Shown here: positions 17,296 through 26,784 of the stretch, in pieces
Numbering within the stretch: the first letter of the stretch is position 1
Layout: each line of letters starts with the position of its first letter
Source: Bacteroidales bacterium
GTDB taxonomy: Bacteria > Bacteroidota > Bacteroidia > Bacteroidales > UBA932
Length of the DNA stretch: 64,000 nt
Direction of reading: 5' to 3'
Assembly: GCA_017469745.1 (NCBI GenBank)
Contig: JAFUFS010000004.1
Location: forward strand, 62,001-126,000
Translations under genes and position numbers: made by a program
Notes under the pieces: model-generated
What the model was told of the DNA's origin: nothing
The model's input: only the letters and a program-made list of their open reading frames with translations
Databases searched by the model: none

Positions 17296-19941
17296 TTACA
17301 AGCCCAGTTCGTCCTTCATGGTGCGCAGGAGGTCGAAGGCTTGAAGGGGCGTCATGTTGTTGAGGTCGGCTCCGGCTAGCTTGTCGCGCAGGGATTCAAG
17401 GGTAGGGTCGTCCAGCTGGAAGAAGGAAAGCTGGAGGGAGCCGTCGCTTTCCAGAGTGCCTGCCTTTGTCTGGACAGGTTTCTTGATCTGTCCCTTGCGG
17501 GCGCTCACCAGATGCTCCGAGTCGTTCATCTCCAAGGCCTTGAGGGTGTTCTCCGCGCTCTGGATGACTTCCTTCGGCATGCCGGCCATCCTGGCCACAT
17601 GTATTCCGAAACTGTGGGCTGTGCCGCCCTCCCGCATCTTGCGCAGGAAGATGACCTGCGTCCCGACTTCCTTCACCGCGATGTGGAAGTTCCTGACCCT
17701 GGGGTACATCTCTTCCAGGTCGTTGAGCTCGTGGTAGTGGGTCGCGAAGAGGGTCTTGGCTCCATGGCCATATTCATGAATATATTCAACGATGGCGCGG
17801 GCGATCGACATTCCGTCGTAGGTCGAAGTGCCGCGGCCGATCTCATCGAGCAGGACAAGCGACCTTGCCGAGAGGTTGTGCAGGATCATCGAGGTCTCCA
17901 GCATCTCCACCATGAAGGTGGATTCTCCGCGGGAAATGTTGTCCGAGGCCCCTACACGCGTGAATATTTTGTCAAAGTAGCCTATCCTTGCGCTCTCGGC
18001 CGGCACGAAAGATCCTATCTGGGCCAGTAGGACGATAAGGGCCGTCTGCCTCAGGAGGGCGGATTTTCCGGCCATGTTCGGACCAGTCAGGATGATTATC
18101 TGCTGCTTCTTGTCGTCCAGCATTACGTCGTTGGGGACATATTCCTCTCCCGGAGGCATCAGAGTCTCGATCACGGGATGGCGGCCGCCTTTTATGTCCA
18201 GGACCTTGTCCTTGGTGACCTCAGGCCTGCAGTACTTGTTCGACACTGCGAGGGCGGCGAAGCCGGCGAGGACATCCAGCCTGGCTATGATCCGGCAGTT
18301 GGTCTGGATGGCGGAGATGCTTTTCTGGATCTGGGCCACGAGGTCGGCGTAGATCCTGGTCTCGATCGCGTAGATGCGGTCCTCGGCGCTCAGGATCTTC
18401 TCTTCGTATTCCTTGAGTTCCGCGGTTATGTAGCGCTCTGCGTTGACAAGCGTCTGCTTGCGGATCCATTCCGGAGGAACCAGGTCCTTGAAGGTGTTGC
18501 GAACCTCGATGTAGTACCCGAAGACGTTGTTGTAACTGATTTTAAGAGAAGAGATTCCGGTACGTTCGGCCTCGCTCTGCTGGAGCTTCAGGAGGTAGTC
18601 CTTGCCGCCTGAAGAGATGTCCCGGAGTTCGTCTAATTCGGCATCCACGCCCTTTCCGATCACCGGGCCCTTGCCTATTGCGGCAGCCGGCTCGGGATCC
18701 ATGGTTCCGGCGATCTTGTCCAGCAGCTTGGAACAGTCCTTCATGCCGGAAGCAAGTTTTTCCAGTGCTTCCATGCCCTTCCCCTTGCAGAGTCCGGCGA
18801 CAGGTTCCATCAGCTTCAGGCCGCGGCCTAGCTGCATGACTTCCCTCGGGACTATCTTTCCGGTGGCAGCCCTTGAGATGATCCTCTCAAGGTCTCCTAT
18901 GCCGCCGAGATATTCCCTGATGCTTTTGAGGTCCTCGTCGGCTCCGACGAAATGCCCGACCACGTCGTAACGGCTGTCGAGTTCGCGGATGTCCATCACC
19001 GGCATGGCCAGCCAGCTTCGGAGCAGGCGGGAACCCATCGGTGAGGAGCATCTGTCGATCACGCTCACCAGGCTCACCCCTTCGCCTCCTGCCGCTGAAT
19101 TGAACAGCTCGAGGTTGCGCATTGTGAACTTGTCCATCCAGACGAACTTGTCGCCGTCGATCCTGGAGATCGAACAGATGTTCTTGAGCCCTGTGTGCTG
19201 GGTCTGCTCGAGGTAGACCATCAAGGCTCCGGCCGAACATATTCCCAGAGGGTACCTGTCCACCCCGAATCCCTTGAGTGAATCGACTCCGAACTGCTTC
19301 TTGAGTCTTTCGACGGCGGCTTCATGAACGAAGGCCCATTCTTCCACGGAGGAAATGTAGAGATTCTCCCCGAACCTCTGGCGCACCCCTTTCTCGTAGC
19401 CTCTCTGGGCAACGATTTCCTTGGGGTTCAGGGAGGCAAGCAGGGTGCCGATGTAATCGAGCGAACCCTGGGCAACCTGGAAGGAGCCGGTGGAGACGTC
19501 CAGGAAGGCGGCTCCGCACTCTTCCTTGTCGAAGGTCAGGCCTGCCAGGAAGTTGTTCTCCTTACCGTCCAGGAGCTGCTCGTTGAAGGCTATTCCCGGG
19601 GTAACGAGTTCGGTCACTCCGCGCTTGACGAGTTTCTTGGCGAATTTAGGGTCTTCCAGCTGGTCGCAGACTGCCACCTTGTAACCGGCGCGGACGAGTT
19701 TCGGAAGATAGGTGTCAAGGGCATGGTGAGGGAAACCGGCCATCTCGACATAGCCCTTGTCTCCATTGGACTTGCGGGTCTGGACGATTCCGAGGACCTT
19801 GCTGACAAGCACGGCATCGTCGGAATAGGATTCGTAGAAATCCCCGACCCTGTAAAGGAGCACCGCTTCCGGGTGCTGTGCCTTCACGGAAAAAAACTGC
19901 TTGATCAACGGAGTGTCTTCTGGTGCCTTGCCTTTCGCCAT
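17296..19941 (-). CDS. mutS: DNA mismatch repair protein MutS
   Basis: The mismatch-recognition ATPase of methyl-independent or MutL-directed repair; 881 aa, normal for MutS1. The N-terminal mismatch-binding domain has the Phe-x-Glu motif (GDFYES, near residue 40). The connector, lever and clamp domains follow, then the ABC-type ATPase with Walker A TGPNMAGKS (near 617-625), Walker B LVLLDEIGRGTS, and the ATHYHEL switch. A short C-terminal tail (LQLSFFQLDDPT) resembles the beta-clamp/tetramer region of other MutS proteins. A TAAATTTG -7 box lies 20 nt upstream. It is divergent from the GH97 gene. Confidence 0.97.
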   Translation of the reverse strand: MAKGKAPEDTPLIKQFFSVKAQHPEAVLLYRVGDFYESYSDDAVLVSKVLGIVQTRKSNGDKGYVEMAGFPHHALDTYLPKLVRAGYKVAVCDQLEDPKFAKKLVKRGVTELVTPGIAFNEQLLDGKENNFLAGLTFDKEECGAAFLDVSTGSFQVAQGSLDYIGTLLASLNPKEIVAQRGYEKGVRQRFGENLYISSVEEWAFVHEAAVERLKKQFGVDSLKGFGVDRYPLGICSAGALMVYLEQTQHTGLKNICSISRIDGDKFVWMDKFTMRNLELFNSAAGGEGVSLVSVIDRCSSPMGSRLLRSWLAMPVMDIRELDSRYDVVGHFVGADEDLKSIREYLGGIGDLERIISRAATGKIVPREVMQLGRGLKLMEPVAGLCKGKGMEALEKLASGMKDCSKLLDKIAGTMDPEPAAAIGKGPVIGKGVDAELDELRDISSGGKDYLLKLQQSEAERTGISSLKISYNNVFGYYIEVRNTFKDLVPPEWIRKQTLVNAERYITAELKEYEEKILSAEDRIYAIETRIYADLVAQIQKSISAIQTNCRIIARLDVLAGFAALAVSNKYCRPEVTKDKVLDIKGGRHPVIETLMPPGEEYVPNDVMLDDKKQQIIILTGPNMAGKSALLRQTALIVLLAQIGSFVPAESARIGYFDKIFTRVGASDNISRGESTFMVEMLETSMILHNLSARSLVLLDEIGRGTSTYDGMSIARAIVEYIHEYGHGAKTLFATHYHELNDLEEMYPRVRNFHIAVKEVGTQVIFLRKMREGGTAHSFGIHVARMAGMPKEVIQSAENTLKALEMNDSEHLVSARKGQIKKPVQTKAGTLESDGSLQLSFFQLDDPTLESLRDKLAGADLNNMTPLQAFDLLRTMKDELGL

Positions 19942-19960
19942 CTTCTATTTTTTATAAAAG

Positions 19961-19968
19961 CAAATTTA
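19961..19968 (-). promoter_or_regulatory. -7 box upstream of mutS
   Basis: TAAATTTG on the minus strand, an exact TAnnTTTG match, 19 nt before the mutS start codon. No clear -33 element. Confidence 0.5.
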
Positions 19969-20032
19969 CGCATTTTTATCAGAAATGATTATTTTTACAT
20001 CTGCCAACAAACCGCAAATAAAACCACATGTC

Positions 20033-22030
20033 ATGAATAAGACTCTCAATCGTTTTTTCAGTACCCTCTTACTGGCTTGCATCCTGCCTTTTGCGGCCGG
20101 CGCTGCAGCTAAGTCCTGGACCCTGGCTTCTCCTGACGGAAGGCTCAAGGCGTCGGTCAATGCAGACGGCAAGGTGACATATTCAGTCACTTTCGACGGC
20201 AAGGTCATCCTCGCCCCATCCGAGATTGCCATGACCCTCGGTGACGGTACCGTCTTCGGTTCCGGCAAGGTCACGAAGACCTACACTTTCAAGAACAACG
20301 AGACCATCCCGGCCGTGGCCTACAAGAAGGCTGCCGTGAAGGACGTCTACAACGCCCTTGTGCTGACCTTCAAGGATTGCCTGGTCGAATTCAGGGCCTA
20401 CGACAACGCCGTGGCCTACAGGTTCCTCTCCAAAGCCAGGAAGACTGACTATGTGGTTGAATCAGAGAAGGTTGAACTGAATTTCCAGGAGGACTGGACA
20501 GCATGGATTCCCTATGTCAGGGACGGCAAGACCTTCGAGCAGCAGTTCAAGAATTCCTTTGAGAACTATTATCAGCACATTCCTCTCTCCCAGTGGAATC
20601 CTGAGCGTCTCGCCTTCCTTCCCCTCGTGGTCGATGCCTCCAACGGGGTCAAGGTGATGGTGACCGAATCCGACCTCAGGGACTATCCCGGCCTCTATCT
20701 GAACGGCCAGGGCGGAAGCAAGCTCTTCGGAATCAACGCCCCCTATCCCAAGGACATCGAGCAGGGCGGCCACAACAATCTCCAGGGTATCGTCAAGACC
20801 CGCGAGAACTACATCGCCAAGGCTTCCGCTGCTCCCAGGAGTTTCCCTTGGAGGATCGTCGGTGTCTTCGAGGATGAGAAGGACCTCGTGAATTCCGACC
20901 TTACCTGGCTTCTCGGCGCACCTGCCGACAAGGCTGCCGACTGGAGCTGGATCAAGCCCGGCAAGGTTGCCTGGGACTGGTGGAACGACTGGAATCTCTA
21001 CGGTGTGGACTTCAAGTCCGGAATCAACAACGAGACCTACAAGTACTACATTGATTTCGCCTCGAAGCATGGTATTGAATATGTCATCCTGGACGAGGGC
21101 TGGGCGGTCAACAAGAAGGCCGACCTCTTCCAGATCGTGCCTGAGATCAACCTGGAGGAACTCGTTTCCTATGCCAGGTCGAAGAACGTGGACCTGATCC
21201 TCTGGGCGGGTTACAAGGCTGTCGACAAGGACATCGAAGGAGTGTTCAAGCACTATTCCGCCATGGGCATCAAGGGCTTCAAGGTGGACTTCATGGACCG
21301 TGACGACCAGATGGTGATGCAGTTCTACGAGAAGGTCGCGGCCACTGCCGCCAAGTACCACATGCTCGTGGACTTCCACGGAGCCTTCAAGCCTTCGGGC
21401 CTCGAAAGGACCTACCCCAACATCATCAACTACGAAGGAGTGGCAGGCCTCGAGCAGATGAAATGGGGTGCCAGGGAATATGACCAGGTCACCTACGACG
21501 TGATCATCCCCTTCGTGAGGATGGCCGCCGGAAGGATGGACTACACCCAAGGAGCTATGGTCAACTGCACCAAGGGCAATGCCTATTCCAACAATTCTTC
21601 CCCGATGAGCCAGGGTACCCGCTGCCGCCAGCTTGCTGAATATGCGATCTTCGAAGCTCCCCTGACCATGCTCTGCGACTCTCCGTCCAACTACATGGCG
21701 GAACCTGAGTGCACTGATTTCATCGCCGCCTTCCCCACTTCCTGGGATGAGACGGTCCCCGTCTGCGGCAAGATCGGTGAATATGTGGCCATAGCCAGAC
21801 GCAAAGGAAACGACTGGTACGTCGGCGCCCTGACAGACTGGAACGCCCGTGACCTCGCCCTTGACCTCGGCTTCATCGGAAGCGGAAAGATGACTGTCTT
21901 CCAGGACGGTGTCAACGCCCACAGGGCCGCCCAGGACTACAAGAAGACCACCATGGATCTGCCCATCGACGGCAAGGTCCAGATCCACATGGCCCCCGGC
22001 GGCGGCTGGGTCGCGAAGATCTCGCGTTAG
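20033..22030 (+). CDS. Glycoside hydrolase family 97, probable retaining alpha-galactosidase type
   Basis: 665 aa with signal peptide (LLLACILPFAAGAAAKS). The N-terminal beta-sandwich (LASPDGRLKASVNADGKVTY, WIPYVRDGKTFEQQF) and central TIM barrel (WDWWNDWNLYGVDFKSGIN, YVILDEGWAV, GFKVDFMDRDDQ, LVDFHGAFKPSGLERTYPN) are typical GH97. The family splits into inverting alpha-glucosidases (SusB), which use Glu bases, and retaining alpha-galactosidases with an Asp nucleophile on strand 4. Asp419 in KVDFMD sits where the retaining enzymes have theirs, so alpha-galactosidase is favoured by inference. It is periplasmic. The ATG at 20033 starts the signal peptide. The EEP-family gene follows 18 nt later. 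Confidence 0.9.
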   Translation: MNKTLNRFFSTLLLACILPFAAGAAAKSWTLASPDGRLKASVNADGKVTYSVTFDGKVILAPSEIAMTLGDGTVFGSGKVTKTYTFKNNETIPAVAYKKAAVKDVYNALVLTFKDCLVEFRAYDNAVAYRFLSKARKTDYVVESEKVELNFQEDWTAWIPYVRDGKTFEQQFKNSFENYYQHIPLSQWNPERLAFLPLVVDASNGVKVMVTESDLRDYPGLYLNGQGGSKLFGINAPYPKDIEQGGHNNLQGIVKTRENYIAKASAAPRSFPWRIVGVFEDEKDLVNSDLTWLLGAPADKAADWSWIKPGKVAWDWWNDWNLYGVDFKSGINNETYKYYIDFASKHGIEYVILDEGWAVNKKADLFQIVPEINLEELVSYARSKNVDLILWAGYKAVDKDIEGVFKHYSAMGIKGFKVDFMDRDDQMVMQFYEKVAATAAKYHMLVDFHGAFKPSGLERTYPNIINYEGVAGLEQMKWGAREYDQVTYDVIIPFVRMAAGRMDYTQGAMVNCTKGNAYSNNSSPMSQGTRCRQLAEYAIFEAPLTMLCDSPSNYMAEPECTDFIAAFPTSWDETVPVCGKIGEYVAIARRKGNDWYVGALTDWNARDLALDLGFIGSGKMTVFQDGVNAHRAAQDYKKTTMDLPIDGKVQIHMAPGGGWVAKISR

Positions 22031-22048
22031 GGTCCAAGACAGACGGTT

Positions 22049-22885
22049 ATGAGTAAAAAGATTCTATTATGCGCCCTCGCAATGGTGACGCTGGTCTTGT
22101 CCGGCGTCACCGCAGAGGCCAAGAGCGAAGATCTCAGCGTGATGTCGTTCAACCTTCGTGGCAAGGAGGTTGACGAATCAGGAGACTTCAGCTGGGCATC
22201 CCGCAAGAAAGGATGTCTCAAGGCGATCAAGAAATACGATCCGGACATCATCTTCCTCCAGGAGGCCTTTGCCTATCACAAGACTGACCTGATGAAGGAA
22301 TTCAAGAAGCACATGCTGGTGGACCGGAGCTCGAAGCCCGGGATCGTCGATCCCGAAGTCCGCAACAACGAGAATCCCATAATGTTCAGGGCGGACAGGT
22401 ACGAGCTGCTGGACTATGGCTCTTTCCTGTTCGGAGAAAGCCGGAACACGACCTGGGTGAAGCTTCGTTACAAGAAGTCAGGAGTGATCTTTTTCTGCTT
22501 CAACACCCAGTTCGACGAGGCCGAATCTTCCCTCAGGAAGAGTTCTGAACTCCTGGCCGACAAGATTAAGGAGATTGCCGGTGACGATGCCGTGATCTTT
22601 GTCGGAGGCGACTTCAAGATGTCTGCTGCCGACAGGGCGATTTCGTCCCTGACTTCTTATGTGAAGGATGCAAACTATTCGCTTAAGAAGCCTGACACAA
22701 GGGCTTCGTTCAACGGTTTCGGCAAGCCGGGCAATTCACCTCTCTGGCCGGACCACATCCTTGTAAGAAATGCCAAGGCCGAATCCTTTGAAGTCGTAGA
22801 CAGCAAAAAATTCGGCCCCAGGTACATCTCGGATCACTATCCGGTCTTCGCCGAATTCGAGATCCGCATCCCCAAAGGGAAATAG
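22049..22885 (+). CDS. Exported endonuclease/exonuclease/phosphatase (EEP) family protein
   Basis: 278 aa with signal peptide (MSKKILLCALAMVTLVLSGVTAEA). EEP motifs in order: SVMSFNLRG (metal-binding Asn), DIIFLQEAF (Glu metal ligand), FVGGDFK, DHILVRN and SDHYPVFAEF with the catalytic His. The usual GDFN/GDLN asparagine, which contacts the phosphate in most active members, is Lys here (GGDFK), so catalysis may be altered. Substrates in this family range from DNA to sphingomyelin and inositol phosphates; none can be assigned. It probably shares a transcript with GH97. Confidence 0.8.
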   Translation: MSKKILLCALAMVTLVLSGVTAEAKSEDLSVMSFNLRGKEVDESGDFSWASRKKGCLKAIKKYDPDIIFLQEAFAYHKTDLMKEFKKHMLVDRSSKPGIVDPEVRNNENPIMFRADRYELLDYGSFLFGESRNTTWVKLRYKKSGVIFFCFNTQFDEAESSLRKSSELLADKIKEIAGDDAVIFVGGDFKMSAADRAISSLTSYVKDANYSLKKPDTRASFNGFGKPGNSPLWPDHILVRNAKAESFEVVDSKKFGPRYISDHYPVFAEFEIRIPKGK

Positions 22886-22897
22886 TATTCAAGATTA

Positions 22898-23962
22898 TCA
22901 GCCTGCCGCTTCGGCGAGGGTGCGGGCGAGGTCGAGGAAGGCAAGGGCGTCAGGCCTTGTCGAGAGGGCTGCGGGTTCTCCGGAGTCTCCTCCTTCGCGT
23001 ATTCCCTGGACGATGGGGATCTGTCCGAGAAGCGGAATTCCGTATTTCTCGGCCATCTGCCGTCCGCCGTCCTTTCCGAAGATGTAGTATTTGTTTTCCG
23101 GGAGCTCTTCGGGGGTGAACCAGGCCATGTTCTCCACGAGGCCGTAGATCCTGCGGTTGATGTTTTCGTTACGGAACATGTTGACGCCTTTCTCCACGTC
23201 GGACAAGGCCACGGGCTGAGGCGTGGTCACGATCAGGGCACCCTCCATGGGGATGTCGTTCACCAGGGAGATGTGGATGTCGCCTGTTCCCGGAGGCATG
23301 TCGATGAGCAGGAAGTCGAGGACTCCCCAGCGTACCTGCAGGATCATCTGCTTGAGGGCATTGCAGGCCATCGGACCTCTCCAGATAAGGGCCTGTCCTC
23401 TTTCGGCGAAATAGCCGATGGACATCCATTTCACTCCGTATTTCTCGATGGGCAGGATGACCTCCTTGCCTTCGCCTGATTCCTCGGCGGCCGGTACTTC
23501 GCCTTCAGTGCCGGTCATCAGGGGGACCGAAGGGCCGTAGACATCGGCGTCAGCCAGTCCGACCTTGTAGCCGAGACGTGCCAGGGCCACGGCCAGATTG
23601 ACTGCAACCGTGGACTTGCCCACGCCTCCCTTGCCGGAGGCTATTCCGATGATGTGACGGACGTTGTTGATCTCTTCAAGTCCGAGATCCAGTCCGGGTT
23701 TTTTCTTCGGAGCCTCTTCTTTCACGATGGTCCTGACCTCCACTTCCGTGCCTTCAGGGGCGTTGCGGATGACGGTCGCCTTCGTGGCTCCGACAAGATA
23801 TTCAGTGAGGGGGTCACGCCTCTTGGGGAAGGCGAGCGTGACGGCGACCTTGTTTCTTTCGAGGGAGATGGCATCCACCATCCCCAGCTCTACAATGTTC
23901 TGGCTCCCTTTGGCGGGATGAACCACCTCCAGGAGCCAGGTTTTAATTTCTTTTTCGTTCAT
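22898..23962 (-). CDS. mrp: Mrp/NBP35-family iron-sulfur cluster carrier ATPase
   Basis: 354 aa cytoplasmic P-loop ATPase that carries and transfers Fe-S clusters. An N-terminal DUF59/MIP18-like domain (about 1-90) is fused to the ParA/MinD-type ATPase: deviant Walker A GKGGVGKST (near 114), switch I LADADVYGPSVP, and switch II LIDMPPGTGDIH. The C-terminal CxxC that binds the bridging cluster in many Mrp proteins is not visible; the equivalent region reads ENMAWFTPEELPENKYYIFGKDGG, a form common in Bacteroidales. It directly follows the S46 peptidase gene without a gap. Confidence 0.92.
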   Translation of the reverse strand: MNEKEIKTWLLEVVHPAKGSQNIVELGMVDAISLERNKVAVTLAFPKRRDPLTEYLVGATKATVIRNAPEGTEVEVRTIVKEEAPKKKPGLDLGLEEINNVRHIIGIASGKGGVGKSTVAVNLAVALARLGYKVGLADADVYGPSVPLMTGTEGEVPAAEESGEGKEVILPIEKYGVKWMSIGYFAERGQALIWRGPMACNALKQMILQVRWGVLDFLLIDMPPGTGDIHISLVNDIPMEGALIVTTPQPVALSDVEKGVNMFRNENINRRIYGLVENMAWFTPEELPENKYYIFGKDGGRQMAEKYGIPLLGQIPIVQGIREGGDSGEPAALSTRPDALAFLDLARTLAEAAG

Positions 23963-26089
23963 TTACTTTACGATATTCATTTCACTGAGAAGGTGTCCGG
24001 CGCCGCCGAGCTTGTCCATCAGGAAGAGGACGTAGCGGATGTCGACGCAGATGCACCTCTGCAGGTCGGGTTCGAACATCACGTCGCTGGACATGCTCTC
24101 CCAGTTGCCGTCGAATGCGAGGCCGATCAGGCAGCCGTCAGCATCGAGGACGGGGCTTCCGGAGTTGCCGCCGGTGATGTCGTTGTTGGTGAGGAAGTTG
24201 ACCGGCAGACTGCCGTCAGCCATTGCGTACTGGCCAAAGTCCTTGGCCTCGTAGAGAGCCTTGAGCTTGGCGGGCACCTTGAACTCGTAGTTGGTGGGAT
24301 CTTCCTTCTCCATCACACCCTTGAGGGTGGAGTAGTAGTTGTACATGACGGCATCCTTCGGGGAATAAGGAAGCACTGTTCCGTAGGTGATCCTCATGGT
24401 GGAGTTGGCATCCGGATAGGTTGCCTTGCCCTTCTGCCATTCGAGGAGGCCGGCAGTGAAAGCCTTGGAACCTTCCCTCATGTCATTTGCTCCGGGATTG
24501 CCTCCAGTAGGCCTGCGGCCGCCCATTCCGCCTCCGAGACCCATCTTGGCGTAGGTCATGAGAAGGGCATTCATGAGCTGGTTCACAGGGTCGCTCTTTA
24601 CTGCGCTGAATCCCTTCTGGGCCACTGCCGCCTCAAGCTTTTCGGGGGAGGTGAAGATACTGTTGTCGTAAAGGTTGTTGACGTACTTGTCGATGTCGAG
24701 GCTTGCGAAGTCTCCTGACAGGGCGTCGAGATAGTACTCAGGCTTTGCCTTCTCACGGTAGTATTTCAGCAGGGCTGCAGCCTCCTCACGGTCGAGGGGC
24801 TCGTAGTAGTCCTGGTACCTCCTTGCCTGGGAAGCGATGGCGGTCTGCAGGGCGGAAGCGGAATCCTGTCCGTTCCTGATGGCCATGGCCACGCCGTTCT
24901 GCACTCCGCTGGAGAAGCCGAGGAGCTCGATGTTGGCCACGGTCTCGCCGATGAGCTGCATGTCAAGGGCAGTTGTGTTGGCCTCGACACCTCTCTTGAT
25001 CTTCTCGAGGGCGTCGCCGTATTTCTCCTGGCGCTTCTTGTTCTTTCCGACCCACTTCATGAAGTCGGCTTCCTTCTGCTGCTCTTTCTCGATGATGCCG
25101 AGGTTCTTGAAGGCGAGTCTTTCACCCTGCCACTTCTTCCAGCCGTTGGCGCTGCCGGCATACTTGCTGGCGTACTTCAGGCGGATAGAAGGATCCTTCT
25201 CCATCCATTTCCACATGATGTCCTGACGGAGGGTCCTGGCGTCGATGGAGACAGCCTGGCGGTCGAGCATGGCCTTGAGCTGGGCCTCGGTCTGGAACCT
25301 CTGGGTGCTGCCGGGATAGCCCATGATCATCGAATAGTCACCTTCCTTGACACCCCTGAGGGAGATCTTGAGGGACTGAGCGGGAACGTAAGGCTTGTTG
25401 GAAGGGGAATATGCTGCAGGCTCGTTGTCGGGACCTGCGTAGACCCTGAACATCGAGAAGTCTCCGGTGTGACGGGGCCACATCCAGTTGTCGGTCTCGC
25501 CACCGAACTTTCCGACCGATGCCGGAGGAGCTCCGACGAAGCGGACATCGGTGTAAGTCTTGTAGACGATCAGGTACCAGACATTCTCGTTGTAGTAGGA
25601 AGTGATCTGGACCCTGCACTTGGGGTTGGCATCCTGGGCTGCTTTCTGGAGGGCTTCCCTGACGGCTGCCGGATCCTTTGCCTTTTCGATCTGGTCGGTC
25701 ACGTCTGTCATGCTGATCAGATAGGTTGCGGTCATTCCGGGAGCAGGGAGTTCCTGGTCGCGGGTCATTGCCCAGTAACCGTCCTCGAGGTAGTTGTGCT
25801 CGTCGGAGGACAGCCTCTGGATAGTACCGTAGCCGCAGTGATGGTTGGTCACCATGAGACCTTGATCGGAGATCATCTCAGCGGTGCAACCGCCCAGGCT
25901 GACGATGGCGTCCTTGAGGGAGGAATGATTGACGCTGTAGATCTGTTCAGGAGTAAGCCTGCAGCCAAGATCCTTTATGGCGCCAGCATTGAGTTTCTGG
26001 AGGAGCGGCAGAAGCCACATGCCCTCGTCGGCCATTGCGCCCGTTGTGATCAGAAGGGCGGCGGCAATTGAGCATAAAATTTTTTTCAT
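23963..26089 (-). CDS. Family S46 dipeptidyl-peptidase (DPP7/DPP11-like)
   Basis: A periplasmic serine exopeptidase that removes dipeptides, feeding peptide catabolism; 708 aa from the chosen ATG. The signal peptide is KKILCSIAAALLITTGAMA. Catalytic triad regions: His in MVTNHHCGYG, Asp in GGETDNWMWPRHTGDF, and Ser in GGNSGSPV (near 642). The residue 18 positions after the catalytic Ser, which separates DPP7 (Gly) from DPP11 (Arg) in Porphyromonas, is Trp here (FDGNWES), so specificity is left open. I chose the ATG at 26089 because it begins the signal peptide and lies 25 nt after a promoter; an upstream in-frame ATG would overlap rnhB. Confidence 0.93.
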   Translation of the reverse strand: MKKILCSIAAALLITTGAMADEGMWLLPLLQKLNAGAIKDLGCRLTPEQIYSVNHSSLKDAIVSLGGCTAEMISDQGLMVTNHHCGYGTIQRLSSDEHNYLEDGYWAMTRDQELPAPGMTATYLISMTDVTDQIEKAKDPAAVREALQKAAQDANPKCRVQITSYYNENVWYLIVYKTYTDVRFVGAPPASVGKFGGETDNWMWPRHTGDFSMFRVYAGPDNEPAAYSPSNKPYVPAQSLKISLRGVKEGDYSMIMGYPGSTQRFQTEAQLKAMLDRQAVSIDARTLRQDIMWKWMEKDPSIRLKYASKYAGSANGWKKWQGERLAFKNLGIIEKEQQKEADFMKWVGKNKKRQEKYGDALEKIKRGVEANTTALDMQLIGETVANIELLGFSSGVQNGVAMAIRNGQDSASALQTAIASQARRYQDYYEPLDREEAAALLKYYREKAKPEYYLDALSGDFASLDIDKYVNNLYDNSIFTSPEKLEAAVAQKGFSAVKSDPVNQLMNALLMTYAKMGLGGGMGGRRPTGGNPGANDMREGSKAFTAGLLEWQKGKATYPDANSTMRITYGTVLPYSPKDAVMYNYYSTLKGVMEKEDPTNYEFKVPAKLKALYEAKDFGQYAMADGSLPVNFLTNNDITGGNSGSPVLDADGCLIGLAFDGNWESMSSDVMFEPDLQRCICVDIRYVLFLMDKLGGAGHLLSEMNIVK

Positions 26090-26114
26090 AAACAGTTCGT
26101 TGTATGTTCTTTTA

Positions 26115-26143
26115 CAAAAATAATCAAAATAATGAAGGTTCAA
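26115..26143 (-). promoter_or_regulatory. Promoter for the S46 peptidase-mrp unit
   Basis: On the minus strand TTG (26143-26141), 18 nt, TATTTTTG (26122-26115), 25 nt before the ATG at 26089. It overlaps the 3' end of rnhB and supports the shorter start of the peptidase. Confidence 0.6.
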
Positions 26144-26744
26144 GCTCTTTGGGATGAAAAGAGCGCCGATGGTAGGGGGTCATGCCATGCTCCTTGATCG
26201 CGGCGATGTGCTCTTTTGTTGGATAGCCGAAGTTCCTCTCCCATCCGAACTGGGGATATTCCCTGGCCAGTTCCCTCATCTTTTCGTCCCTCCAGGTCTT
26301 TGCAAGGACGGATGCCGCTGCGATTGATGCATAGGTAGCATCACCGTGGATGACTGTCTTGTAGGAAGAAAAACCGTAACCTTCGAAGGGCCTGAACTTG
26401 TTGCCGTCCACCAGCAGGAAATCAGGCTTCGGGTTGAGCCGGAGTACAGCCCTCTGCATTCCGGTGACTGATGCCCATAGGATGTTCAGCTGGTCTATTT
26501 CTTCAGGACTTACGGCTTCCACGGCCCAGGCGACAGCTTCCTTTTCAATTATGGGCCTGAGCAGGTCACGGTCCTTTTCGCTCATCTGTTTCGAGTCGTC
26601 GAGCAGGGGGTGATGGAAATCTTCCGGGAGGATGACTGCAGCGGCATAGACCGGGCCTGCAAGAGGTCCGCGGCCGGCTTCGTCGCAGCCCGCTTCAAGC
26701 CTACCGGCTTCCATGAATGGCAATAGATTGTGTCCGTGCGGCAT
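26124..26744 (-). CDS. rnhB: Ribonuclease HII
   Basis: 206 aa. It nicks RNA in RNA-DNA hybrids and starts removal of misincorporated ribonucleotides. RNase HII signatures: GCDEAGRGPLAGPVYAAAVILP with the metal-binding Asp21-Glu22, SVTGMQRAV, FLLVDGN, and HGDATYASIAAASVLAKTWRD with the remaining acidic ligands. A short C-terminal tail (HPKELEPSLF) lies near a PIP-box-like position (SLF end), possibly a clamp contact. The start could also be Met11 (26714), which is closer to the usual N-terminus. It lies upstream of the peptidase promoter. Confidence 0.95.
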   Translation of the reverse strand: MPHGHNLLPFMEAGRLEAGCDEAGRGPLAGPVYAAAVILPEDFHHPLLDDSKQMSEKDRDLLRPIIEKEAVAWAVEAVSPEEIDQLNILWASVTGMQRAVLRLNPKPDFLLVDGNKFRPFEGYGFSSYKTVIHGDATYASIAAASVLAKTWRDEKMRELAREYPQFGWERNFGYPTKEHIAAIKEHGMTPYHRRSFHPKELEPSLF

Positions 26745-26784
26745 TCCCTCCTCCGTTATGCCACAAATGTAGTGAAAAGATTCG

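Noticed and set aside
19985..20032. Earlier in-frame start for the GH97 gene
   Set aside because: The upstream codons (IFTSANKPQIKPHV) do not form part of a signal peptide, whereas the ATG at 20033 begins a normal one.
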